A stretch of DNA of 9,253 nucleotides. Origin: Collinsella sp. AF02-46-1. GTDB lineage: Bacteria > Actinomycetota > Coriobacteriia > Coriobacteriales > Coriobacteriaceae. The notes under the pieces are model-generated. The model was not told where the DNA came from. It saw only the letters and a program-made list of their open reading frames with translations, and ran no database searches. The stretch covers positions 1-9,253 of the forward strand of contig CAKXKM010000072.1 of assembly GCA_934876235.1 (NCBI GenBank), read 5' to 3'. Below, piece after piece: positions 1-7,084 of the stretch; position 1 is the stretch's first letter, and each line of letters begins with the position of its first letter. The translations under genes were made by a program, and so were the position numbers.

Positions 1-30
1 TGACAACGGGACCGTCCCTTGGTCACATTC
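1..30. repeat. REP-like palindrome, copy 1
   Basis: Imperfect inverted repeat with 12-base arms around one central base (positions 1-25, two mismatched pairs). It matches the palindrome at 1256-1285 in 26 of 30 positions, including the flanking CACATTC. It begins at the window edge, so its left side may be cut off. It lies upstream of the first ATPase gene. REP elements are short intergenic palindromes often mobilised by Y1 (RAYT) transposases; no such transposase is present here, so that origin is an inference. Confidence 0.6.
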
Positions 31-102
31 AAGCACCATGTCGATGGCACACACCTAATTGATGCTCTAAATAACGGATCATCGCTTTTAATCAGAATTA
101 AC

Positions 103-139
103 TAGAATAAAATGAAGTTAAACGGCGGTGTGAAAGGAG
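103..139 (+). promoter_or_regulatory. Candidate -10 box and RBS of first ATPase gene
   Basis: The stretch 60-120 is clearly richer in A+T than the rest of the window. It holds TAGAAT at 103-108, five of six bases of the consensus -10 box, but no convincing -35 box at 16-18 bases. A ribosome binding site AAAGGAG lies at 133-139, six to seven bases before the GTG at 146, and this decides the start. The promoter part is tentative; the ribosome binding site is clear. Confidence 0.4.
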
Positions 140-145
140 AGCCTT

Positions 146-1246
146 GTGGAATATCTCGAGAACCCGTTCACCCCCAGTTTTGGTGAGGTTCCTGCTCATC
201 TCGCTGGCAGACAACAGATTATTCGGGATTTGGACCGTGCCTTCTTGAGCCAGCGCAGGCGCCCGGAATTGACCTCGATCTTCTCAGGCGCGCGCGGAAC
301 CGGTAAAACCGCTCTCATGTCATCCCTCGCGACAAGGGCAGAATCCCACGGCTGGATAGCCGTAAAGACGACCGCGCTCTCGGGAATGCTTGAGGAAATC
401 GAGTTCGGGGCCAAACGTGCTGCAGACCATCTCATCGACCCGTCTAACAACTTCGAAGTCACCGGTCTCGGAATTGCACCATTCGGCAGCATCGAGGTCA
501 ATCGCGTTCATGATGCCTCGACTTGGCGGTATCGTATGAGCGACATCATCGACCAGCTCAACGAAGCGGGCACGGGTCTGCTCATCACGGTTGATGAGGT
601 CGACCCGACGCTCGACGAGATGATCCAGCTCGCAGCCACGTATCAGCACTTTGTGACCGATGGGAAACGCGTCGCCCTGCTCATGGCGGGACTTCCCAAC
701 AACGTCTCAACGTTGCTGAACCACAAGACGGTCTCGTTCCTTCGCCGCGCCCAGCAATATCATCTGGGGCGTATCGCCGACTACGATGTGCGCGAGGCCT
801 TGATCCGAACGATCCAGGAAAACGACCGCTTGGCAGATGCCGAGGGAATCGATAAGGCCGTTCGCTCGATTTCGGGCTTTCCCTTCCTTTTGCAGCTTGT
901 GGGTTACCGCGCCTGGGATCTCACGAGCAACTCGAGGGAAATATCATCTCGCGACTTTGATCAGGGAATCAAAATCGCACGCGACGAGATGGATGACCGA
1001 ATCCTCGCGGCAACCTATCGGGAACTCACTGCAGAGGACAAGCGATTCCTCATCGCCATGCTTGATGACGAGGAAGAGTCCACCACCGCTGACCTTGTCG
1101 AACGCCTTAAGCGTTCGCCGCAGCAGGTCTCCCGCTACCGACGCCGCATGATAGATGCTGGCATCATTGGAGAACGCGGGCGCGGAATCGTCGCTTTTGA
1201 ATTGCCATTCTTCCGCGACTATCTCGCCGCTCAATGCGTGAAATAG
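146..1246 (+). CDS. AAA-type ATP-binding protein with C-terminal winged helix
   Basis: A 366-residue P-loop ATPase of the AAA/ORC1-like type. The N-terminal NPFTPSFG...LAGR segment (residues 6-22) is the usual lead-in of this family. Walker A is GARGTGKT (48-55); Walker B is LLITVDE (145-151) with Asp150 and Glu151; a probable sensor strand LLMAGLP lies near 180. The last ~60 residues look like a winged helix-turn-helix that could bind DNA. No signal peptide or membrane segment is seen, so it should be cytosolic. The start is GTG with a good ribosome binding site. It is clearly paralogous to the ATPase at 3794-4911: both share FLRRAQQ, QLVGY and the same layout. It converges on the UvrA-like gene, separated by a palindrome. 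By eye its G+C is lower than that of the genes to the right, which would fit acquisition. The cellular role is unknown. Confidence 0.85.
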   Translation: MEYLENPFTPSFGEVPAHLAGRQQIIRDLDRAFLSQRRRPELTSIFSGARGTGKTALMSSLATRAESHGWIAVKTTALSGMLEEIEFGAKRAADHLIDPSNNFEVTGLGIAPFGSIEVNRVHDASTWRYRMSDIIDQLNEAGTGLLITVDEVDPTLDEMIQLAATYQHFVTDGKRVALLMAGLPNNVSTLLNHKTVSFLRRAQQYHLGRIADYDVREALIRTIQENDRLADAEGIDKAVRSISGFPFLLQLVGYRAWDLTSNSREISSRDFDQGIKIARDEMDDRILAATYRELTAEDKRFLIAMLDDEEESTTADLVERLKRSPQQVSRYRRRMIDAGIIGERGRGIVAFELPFFRDYLAAQCVK

Positions 1247-1251
1247 AAGTC

Positions 1252-1285
1252 AATGTGACAAAGGGGCTGTCCCTTTGTCACATTC
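1252..1285. repeat. REP-like palindrome, copy 2, between convergent genes
   Basis: Perfect 14-base arms (1252-1265 and 1271-1284) around the 5-base centre GCTGT, the best formed of three related palindromes. It fills the gap between the stop of the first ATPase (1246) and the stop of the UvrA-like gene (1288). An RNA hairpin of this strength could end transcription from both sides, although there is no T-run. Dispersed related copies favour a repeat element over an ordinary terminator. Confidence 0.75.
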
Positions 1286-1287
1286 GG

Positions 1288-3783
1288 TTATAGGTAGCGG
1301 CCGGTGATGCTTGCGGGGCAGGCTGCGATGTCGCCCGGCGTACCGGCGCAGACGATTTGCCCGCCGGCATCACCACCGCCCGGACCCATGTCGATCACGT
1401 AATCGGCGTTACGGATAAGGTCGAGATCGTGTTCGATCACGATAACCGTGGCGCCCTTGGCAACAAGGCCGTCGAACACGCTCAGCAACACCTGAACATC
1501 GAGCGGATGCAGGCCAATCGTGGGCTCGTCGAACACGAACACGGCATCATCCTGCACACGACCCATCTCGCTCGCAAGCTTAAGACGCTGAGCCTCGCCG
1601 CCCGAAAGCGCCGGTGTGGGCTCGCCAAGTGTGAGATAACCCAGGCCCAGGTCGTGCAAGGTCTGCAAGCGCGTCTGAACCTTCTTGAGTCCCAGTGTGG
1701 CGTCGAGGGCCTCGTCCACGCTCATATCCATGAGCTGCGGCAACGTAAGCAGACTCCCGTCCTTGCCCTCGCGATGGATATGCGAAGCCGCGTCTGCATA
1801 ACGAGAGCCGCGGCATGCCGGGCAGACGATCTCGACATCGGGCAAAAACTGCACATCGAGCGATATCGAGCCCGTGCCATCGCACGTAGGGCAGCGCAAG
1901 GCGCCGGTGTTGTAGCTAAAGGCGCCCGCCTTGTAACCGGCTGCCTTGGCCTCGGGCGTGCGGGCGAAGGCGCGACGCAGCTCATCATGGATGTCGGCAT
2001 AAGTCGCCACCGTCGAGCGCACGTTGGCGCCGATAGGCGTAGCGTCAATCAGGTTTGCGCGTGCGATACCCTCGGCGTCGACCCAGCGCACATGGCTTGG
2101 CAGGCGCTCGCCAGCTGCCTGGGCCCTAAGCGCCGGGATGAGCGTCTCGAGCACCAACGTCGTCTTGCCCGAACCCGAAACGCCCGTTACCGCGACAAGA
2201 CGGCCGCGCGGGATATCGACTTCGAGCGGCTTGACGGTATGGATGGCATCGGTTGCCATGCGGATATGTCCCTGGTCGAACATTTCGTCGTCAGTCACCT
2301 GCGGACGCATGCGCTTGGACTCTGCGCGCAAAAACGGGGCGATGCGGCTGCCCTGCGATTGTTCGACCTCGTTCACCGTGCCAGCGGCGATTACATTGCC
2401 GCCGCCTGCTCCGGCGACGGGGCCCATCTCAACCAGATAGTCGGCTTCCGCTAGTACGCGCGTATCGTGGTCGACAACGACCACGGTGTTGCCGTCATCC
2501 ACCAGATCGCGCATAACGCCAACCAGGCCGTCGACATTGGCAGGATGCAAGCCGATCGAGGGCTCGTCCAGCACATAAAGCACGCCCGTCGAGCGGTTGC
2601 GCACCACGCGGGCGAGCTGCACACGCTGGCGCTCACCCGTGGAGAGCGTAGCACCGGCGCGGTCGAGCGAGAGGTAATCGAGCCCCAGGTCGACCAGGCG
2701 ACGAGCCGTGCTCAAAAACGAATCGCAGATATCCGTCGCCATGGGCTGCATCTCGGCCGGCAAGGATGCGGGCACCCCGCGCACCCACTCAATCGCCTCG
2801 CCCAATGTCATGGCCGCCGCCTGCGCCAGATTGATACCGCGCACCTGGGGCTGGCGCGCAGCCTCGGAGAGACGCGTGCCGCCGCAGTCACGGCATGGCC
2901 CCTCGCGTAAAAAGCGCGCAACGCGCTTGAGGCCCTTGTCGTCCTTAACCTTGGCGAGCGCATTCTCGACGGTATAGACGGCGTTGTAATAGGTAAAGTC
3001 GAGCGGCGTGGCGCCCTCGCCGTTTTTGGGAACGTAAAGAATGTGCTTCTTAACCGCCGGGCCGTGGAACACGATATCGCGCTCTTGAGGCGTGAGCTGG
3101 TTAAACGGCACGTCGGTGCGCACGCCCATCTCGCCGGCCACCTGCTTCATCAGATCCCACATGAGCGTGCCCCAAGGAAGCACCGCGCCCTCGTTGATAG
3201 CCTTTGACTCGTCGGGCACCAGGCTCGCCTCGTCCACCTCGCGCATAACGCCGGTGCCGCCGCAGGTGGGACACGCGCCACCGCTATTGAAAGCCAAATC
3301 CTCGGCACTTGGCGCGTAGAACTCGCGGCCGCACGTCGGACACGTGAGCGACAGACCTGCGGCCACGTTAAGGCTCGGCTCAACGCGCGCCCCGCAGTGC
3401 GGGCACACGTGATGGGCGCAACGACTAAAGAGCAGACGCAGGCTATTGTTAAGCTCGGTCATGGTGCCAAAGGTGGAACGCACGCCCGGCACGCTGGGGC
3501 GCTGATGCAATGCGAGCGCCGCCGGTACGTGCAATACCTCATCCACCTGAGCGTGCTCGGCCTGCGTCAGGCGACGGCGGGTATAGGTGCTGAGGGCCTC
3601 CAGGTAACGGCGCGATCCCTCGGCATAAAGAACCCCCAGCGCCAGCGAGCTCTTTCCCGAACCCGACACGCCGGCAATGCCCACGAGCTTTCCCAGCGGA
3701 ATATCGATATCGATGTCTTTGAGGTTATGGACGCGCGCGCCACGCACCTCGATAGCCTGCGGGCTCATCTTCTGTTCCGTCAC
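1288..3783 (-). CDS. UvrA-like ABC ATPase lacking the UvrB-binding domain
   Basis: An 831-residue twin-ABC protein of the UvrA family. First half: Walker A GVSGSGKS (38-45), cysteine pairs CPHC (127-130) and CPTC (148-151), a further CPTC near 170, signature LSTGE (380-384) and Walker B VLDEPSIGLHP. Second half: Walker A GVSGSGKT (near 530), a UvrA zinc finger CPTC...CPAC (near 628-653), signature LSGGEAQR (near 724) and FDEPTIGLHP. In true UvrA (about 940 residues) more than 100 residues, including the UvrB-binding domain, sit between the first two CxxC pairs; here only 17 do. This fits UvrA2/drug-resistance-type paralogs (compare DrrC), so DNA-damage tolerance or antibiotic self-protection is more likely than classical excision repair. 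I chose the GTG at 3783: AGGGTG precedes it and overlaps the TAG stop of the upstream ATPase, implying translational coupling. An in-frame ATG at 3768 is possible. Confidence 0.9.
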   Translation of the reverse strand: MTEQKMSPQAIEVRGARVHNLKDIDIDIPLGKLVGIAGVSGSGKSSLALGVLYAEGSRRYLEALSTYTRRRLTQAEHAQVDEVLHVPAALALHQRPSVPGVRSTFGTMTELNNSLRLLFSRCAHHVCPHCGARVEPSLNVAAGLSLTCPTCGREFYAPSAEDLAFNSGGACPTCGGTGVMREVDEASLVPDESKAINEGAVLPWGTLMWDLMKQVAGEMGVRTDVPFNQLTPQERDIVFHGPAVKKHILYVPKNGEGATPLDFTYYNAVYTVENALAKVKDDKGLKRVARFLREGPCRDCGGTRLSEAARQPQVRGINLAQAAAMTLGEAIEWVRGVPASLPAEMQPMATDICDSFLSTARRLVDLGLDYLSLDRAGATLSTGERQRVQLARVVRNRSTGVLYVLDEPSIGLHPANVDGLVGVMRDLVDDGNTVVVVDHDTRVLAEADYLVEMGPVAGAGGGNVIAAGTVNEVEQSQGSRIAPFLRAESKRMRPQVTDDEMFDQGHIRMATDAIHTVKPLEVDIPRGRLVAVTGVSGSGKTTLVLETLIPALRAQAAGERLPSHVRWVDAEGIARANLIDATPIGANVRSTVATYADIHDELRRAFARTPEAKAAGYKAGAFSYNTGALRCPTCDGTGSISLDVQFLPDVEIVCPACRGSRYADAASHIHREGKDGSLLTLPQLMDMSVDEALDATLGLKKVQTRLQTLHDLGLGYLTLGEPTPALSGGEAQRLKLASEMGRVQDDAVFVFDEPTIGLHPLDVQVLLSVFDGLVAKGATVIVIEHDLDLIRNADYVIDMGPGGGDAGGQIVCAGTPGDIAACPASITGRYL

Positions 3784-3793
3784 TTTTATCACC

Positions 3794-4789
3794 CTACTCG
3801 TGCCATAAAATGCGATCGCGAATGTACTCGCCCAGCATGGGCACGGTAAACCGCACAAGGCCGTATCCGGCGGCCTCGATGACGCGCTCGCGAATCAGGC
3901 TTGCGCGATATTTACTCGCCCAGCTCTGGGTACGGTCGCAGCGCTCAATGATATCCGCCATGCGCGTCGGTTTGCCCTCGTCAACCGCCATGGCCTCGAT
4001 AAAGAGGCGCTGTGGACTGCGCAGCCCGTAATACAGGGGCGCATCGACCGCTTCGTAGAACTCGGAGATGGCATCGGCGTAGCCAGCCTCGACATCGCAC
4101 ACTTCAATGACCTGCGAGCCACGCCGGACAGCAGAGCGCCACATGTAATATCCCACCAGCTGAACCATATAGGGATGCCCCATGCTCTTGTGTGCCGCAA
4201 GGTCCGCCGTCTCCGCGTCAACGCAAAGGCCAGCGTCTTTAACCGTCTGGATATATGAATCGCGCACCTTGGGCAAAGATATCGCCCCCAGCGTACGCTG
4301 CTGGGCACGCCGCAAAAACGTCACGCTCGGCTCTTCGAGCAGATCGTCAACCATACTGGGTAAGCCGGCGAACACCAGCGCAAGACCGCGCTGGTCGCTA
4401 TCGGACAAGCCCGTGGCATCCTGATCTCCTAGCACCTGCTGATAGAGAACGGCAAGAGCCGCCAGTTCCTCGATAGACGCAGATTGTGCCTCGTCAATCG
4501 CAAACAGTATGCCCTTGCCTGGACCGAGCTTCTTGAGGCGCTCGTTGACCAGCCCCCGTAGCGTCTCGCCCTTTGCCCGAGCCGCCTCGACCGACATCCG
4601 ACCAAACGACGGCCCAAACTCCATTGACGTCACAACGGGTTTATTCGAGCGAAGCGCGTCGGCCAGGCGATCGCACAAGCCAAGCGAAGCAGAATCGGAG
4701 ACAACCGCCCATCCGCGCTCATTGGCTAGACGTTGCAGCTCCCGCAGGAGAACCGTCTTGCCGCAGCCGCGGTTTCCCGTAATGAGCAT
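3794..4789 (-). CDS. AAA-type ATP-binding protein, main part of a frameshifted gene
   Basis: A 331-residue open frame holding most of an ATPase paralogous to the one at 146-1246. Walker A GNRGCGKT lies almost at its N-terminus (5-12); Walker B is ILFAIDE (Asp99, Glu100); GLPSMVDDLL, FLRRAQQ, QLVGY and a C-terminal winged-helix-like region follow. The first ATG here (4789) has no good ribosome binding site, and the codons upstream in this frame (LDNGAGAPGGL) still fit the family. The natural start is in another frame at 4911 (see the N-terminal segment entry). Reading both together gives about 372 residues against 366 for the paralog, so one base appears to be missing near 4822-4824. The stop lies ten bases before the UvrA-like start, so the two form an operon. 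It is a pseudogene, a sequencing error, or a gene rescued by frameshifting or internal initiation; the sequence cannot decide. Confidence 0.8.
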   Translation of the reverse strand: MLITGNRGCGKTVLLRELQRLANERGWAVVSDSASLGLCDRLADALRSNKPVVTSMEFGPSFGRMSVEAARAKGETLRGLVNERLKKLGPGKGILFAIDEAQSASIEELAALAVLYQQVLGDQDATGLSDSDQRGLALVFAGLPSMVDDLLEEPSVTFLRRAQQRTLGAISLPKVRDSYIQTVKDAGLCVDAETADLAAHKSMGHPYMVQLVGYYMWRSAVRRGSQVIEVCDVEAGYADAISEFYEAVDAPLYYGLRSPQRLFIEAMAVDEGKPTRMADIIERCDRTQSWASKYRASLIRERVIEAAGYGLVRFTVPMLGEYIRDRILWHE

Positions 4790-4821
4790 GAGCCCGCCCG
4801 GCGCTCCGGCGCCGTTATCGA

Positions 4822-4911
4822 GCCTTCCTCGAAATCTTCGACGACCGACTCGCGACCGATGAGCATCGGGGGCCGCTTGCCTGCCGTCGGCTTAAAGGGA
4901 TTTGGATTCAT
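4822..4911 (-). pseudogene. N-terminal segment of the frameshifted ATPase gene
   Basis: The ATG at 4911 follows AGGAGG with five bases between, the best translation start in this region. Its frame gives MNPNPFKPTAGKRPPMLIGR and then VVEDFEEG, the standard N-terminus of this ATPase family (compare NPFTPSFGEVPAHLAGR in the paralog). After EEG the frame runs into unrelated sequence and stops at 4726. Moving by one base at codon GGC (4824-4822) instead gives LDNGAGAPGG and then the Walker A region. The join is so natural that a one-base deletion is the simplest reading. I see no obvious slippery heptamer at the site. Confidence 0.8.
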
Positions 4912-4945
4912 GCCGGCCTCCTCGGATTGGCAAACCCTGATAATA

Positions 4946-4975
4946 GTTATACCAACTTATACCAAGTTATACCAA
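4946..4975. repeat. Three tandem 10-bp repeats in ATPase/UvrA-like operon promoter
   Basis: On the minus strand TTGGTATAAC, TTGGTATAAG and TTGGTATAAC follow each other without gaps, differing only in the last base. They end 34 bases before the ATG at 4911. The 10-bp period would place a bound protein on one face of the helix. The repeats can also be read as promoter boxes: TTGGTA (4975-4970), 18 bases, then TATAAC (4951-4946), with TATTAT following at 4945-4940. They are therefore probably the promoter, an operator, or both, for the ATPase and UvrA-like genes. Confidence 0.6.
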
Positions 4976-4978
4976 TAG

Positions 4979-5012
4979 CATGTGACAAAGGGACTGCCAC
5001 TTTGTCACATGT
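4979..5012. repeat. REP-like palindrome, copy 3, overlapping a gene end
   Basis: Perfect 12-base arms CATGTGACAAAG (4979-4990) and CTTTGTCACATG (5000-5011). Positions 4983-5012 match the palindrome at 1256-1285 in 25 of 30. The TGA stop (5007-5005) and the last codons of the GTPase gene lie inside the right arm, so the repeat supplies the end of that gene. It may act as its terminator. Confidence 0.7.
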
Positions 5013-7008
5013 GGCCGAAAAACTCGGCGTCTGCCGCTCGCCAGGGACGGAAGGTGGCGGGATCGACCTTTACGTGCGCCGCGGCGGGTACGTCGTACCA
5101 TTTGACCGAGTAGCCGGCGCCGTGAGAGCAAAAGACCGAATCGGGCGTGTTAGGCAGATCGGCCTCGGGCTCATAGGCGGCCGTCTCGATGACGCGCTCG
5201 GCATCATGACAGGCCGCATAACCGGCGAACTCCAGGTACAGATGCCCGCGACCGCTCGTGTAGGCAGCCACCTCCAGCGCATAATCCTGCACCTCGGATG
5301 CCGGCACGCGACCCACAAGCTTCGCCCGGTCGCCCGCCATCATCGGCGGCTCGTACTCGGCACCCATGCGCGTGGCATCCGAGAGCGCCCGGCCCACGCA
5401 CTCCCCCGGCACCTCGAGCTCAAAGCGATACCACGGCTCCAGCAGCACCGCCGCGCCCGCCTCGCGCGCCTGCATCAAACCCTGGCGAATCGCGCGGTAC
5501 GTGGCCTGGCGAAAATCGCCGCCCTCGGTGTGTTTGGCATGCGCGCGGCCGCCCGTGAGCGTAATGCGCACATCGGTGATGGGCGAGCCGGTCAGCACGC
5601 CCAGGTGGTCGCGCTCCATGGCGTTGGTGAGTGCCAGACGCTGCCAGTTAAGATCGAGCTCGTCGGTCGAGGTCACGGTGCCAAACTGCACGCCCGAACC
5701 TGCTGGCAACGGCTCCAGGCGCAGATGCACCTCGGCATAGTGGCGCAGCGGCTCAAAGTGGCCCACGCCCTCGACCGGCTGCGAGATAGTCTCCTTATAG
5801 AGAATGCCGCCGGGCTCAAACCCAACCGTAAGACCAAAGCGATCGGCCAGCACCCGCTGCACGACCTCGAGTTGCACAGCGCCCATCAACTGCAAATGAA
5901 TCTGCTCAAGATGCGTATTCCAGCTCACGCCAAGCATGGGATCTTCGTCCGCCAACTCAGTCAGCGCTTTTAACACCGCATGGACGTCATGTTCGCCCGG
6001 CAGCACCGTATAGGTGAGGACTGGCGCAATGACGGGCGCATCGCCCGCGGGCTCCGCGCCCAGGGCGTCCCCTGGGCGAACGTACGCAAGACCCGTCACG
6101 GCACAAATACCGCCAGCAGCAACTTCCTGGGCAAGCTCGTATTTCTCACCGTTATAGATGCGCACCTGATCGACCTTCTGTTCCCATGCCTCGGCACCGG
6201 AACGTCCGTCAATCATCTGCTTGGCGCGCAGCATGCCGCCGGTCACTTTAACCCAAGCCAAGCGCTCGCCACGATCCCCGCGGCTGACACGATAGACGCG
6301 CGCAGCAAACTCCGGGAGCCACGCCTGCTCACGCATCAGCGCGCATATGCCATCCAACAGCTTGTCCACACCCTGGTCCTTGAGCGCCGAGCCGGCAAAG
6401 CAGGGAAAGAGCTTGCGCTCAACAACCATGCGCGACAGCGTTGCGACGGAAAGCTCGCCCGCCTCGAGAAACTCCTCGAGCGCCGCCTCGTCCAACGCGG
6501 CAGCGTCCTCCCAGGCGGCACCGCCCGCCAGCAGCTCGCTGGCATCCAGGCAGCCTTCGGAAAGACGCTGCCCAAGCTGTGCCAGCAAAACATCGCGGCC
6601 GGGATTCTCCAAATCGATTTTGTTGATATAGATGAACGTCGGAATGTCATAGCGCGCAAGCAGGCGCCACAGGGTTTCGGTGTGCCCCTGCACGCCATCG
6701 TTAGCGCCCACAACTAAAATCGCGTAGTCGAGCGCGCGCAATGTGCGCTCCGCCTCGGCAGAAAAATCGACATGCCCTGGTGCATCCACGAGCATGACGT
6801 GAGTATCGCCGTGGTCGAGCACGGCCTGCGACGAGAAAATCGTGATACCGCGCTCACGCTCGATCGCGTTGGTGTCCAGATGCGAATCGCCATCGTCCAC
6901 GCGGCCGCGCTTGCGAATGCGACCCGCGTTGAACAGCATGGCCTCGGCCAACGTGGTCTTGCCGGCATCGACATGCGCCAAGATTCCAACGACCGCTTGC
7001 TTCGACAT
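5005..7008 (-). CDS. TetM/EF-G-like translation-factor GTPase
   Basis: A 667-residue GTPase of the family that includes EF-G and the ribosomal protection proteins TetM/TetO/TetW. GTPase motifs are all present: G1 AHVDAGKT (11-18), G2 RERGIT (51-56), G3 DAPGH (75-79) and G4 NKID (129-132), followed by SAL in GSALKD as a likely G5. The rest fits the beta-barrel and EF-G III-V domains. Such proteins bind the ribosome and use GTP to release or remodel bound ligands. The C-terminus (PDSVFCSHGAGYSVKWYDVP) differs from TetM and resembles the chromosomal TetM-like proteins called translation factor GTPase, so tetracycline resistance should not be assumed. The start is the ATG at 7008, after AGGAG; an upstream in-frame extension to 7077 lacks family similarity. 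The stop lies inside a repeat palindrome. It is transcribed alone, divergently from the candidate RNA. Confidence 0.88.
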   Translation of the reverse strand: MSKQAVVGILAHVDAGKTTLAEAMLFNAGRIRKRGRVDDGDSHLDTNAIERERGITIFSSQAVLDHGDTHVMLVDAPGHVDFSAEAERTLRALDYAILVVGANDGVQGHTETLWRLLARYDIPTFIYINKIDLENPGRDVLLAQLGQRLSEGCLDASELLAGGAAWEDAAALDEAALEEFLEAGELSVATLSRMVVERKLFPCFAGSALKDQGVDKLLDGICALMREQAWLPEFAARVYRVSRGDRGERLAWVKVTGGMLRAKQMIDGRSGAEAWEQKVDQVRIYNGEKYELAQEVAAGGICAVTGLAYVRPGDALGAEPAGDAPVIAPVLTYTVLPGEHDVHAVLKALTELADEDPMLGVSWNTHLEQIHLQLMGAVQLEVVQRVLADRFGLTVGFEPGGILYKETISQPVEGVGHFEPLRHYAEVHLRLEPLPAGSGVQFGTVTSTDELDLNWQRLALTNAMERDHLGVLTGSPITDVRITLTGGRAHAKHTEGGDFRQATYRAIRQGLMQAREAGAAVLLEPWYRFELEVPGECVGRALSDATRMGAEYEPPMMAGDRAKLVGRVPASEVQDYALEVAAYTSGRGHLYLEFAGYAACHDAERVIETAAYEPEADLPNTPDSVFCSHGAGYSVKWYDVPAAAHVKVDPATFRPWRAADAEFFGHM

Positions 7009-7051
7009 GGCTCTCCTCTTATTACAAGCCCATCGCACGCGGCAACGGACG

Positions 7052-7078
7052 TTCACGCTCCACACTGGATGATACAAT
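7052..7078 (+). promoter_or_regulatory. Candidate extended -10 promoter for plus-strand RNA
   Basis: TGATACAAT (7070-7078) is an extended -10 element (TG, one base, then TACAAT). TTCACG (7052-7057) is a weak -35 box at a 15-base spacing, shorter than usual, which an extended -10 tolerates. A transcript would begin near 7085 and run into the hairpin-rich stretch. The same bases read on the minus strand give TATCAT, so a divergent promoter for the GTPase gene could overlap. Confidence 0.45.
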
Positions 7079-7084
7079 TTACGG

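Noticed and set aside
1357..2454. Long plus-strand open frame (365 codons) opposite the UvrA-like gene
   Set aside because: It lies wholly antisense to a gene with complete UvrA motifs. Its protein shows no motif, and long antisense frames are expected at this G+C.
3784..3858. N-terminal extension of the UvrA-like protein to 3858
   Set aside because: The added 25 residues overlap the end of the upstream ATPase and do not resemble UvrA. The GTG at 3783 has a ribosome binding site at the right distance.
4815..4830. Programmed -1 frameshift site in the ATPase gene
   Set aside because: The bases at the junction do not form a slippery X XXY YYZ heptamer, and I see no clear stimulatory structure. 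A simple deletion or error is more likely.
1..5012. The palindromes as a CRISPR array or IS ends
   Set aside because: There are only three copies, kilobases apart with genes between. There are no regular spacers, no cas gene, no transposase and no target duplications that I can see.
4927..6717. Long plus-strand frames (348 and 245 codons) opposite the TetM-like gene
   Set aside because: They are antisense to a protein with all GTPase motifs; the translated sequence is Arg/His-rich and low in motifs, typical of a shadow frame.
7009..7077. N-terminal extension of the TetM-like GTPase to 7077
   Set aside because: Family members begin just before the G1 motif, and AGGAG directly precedes the ATG at 7008.
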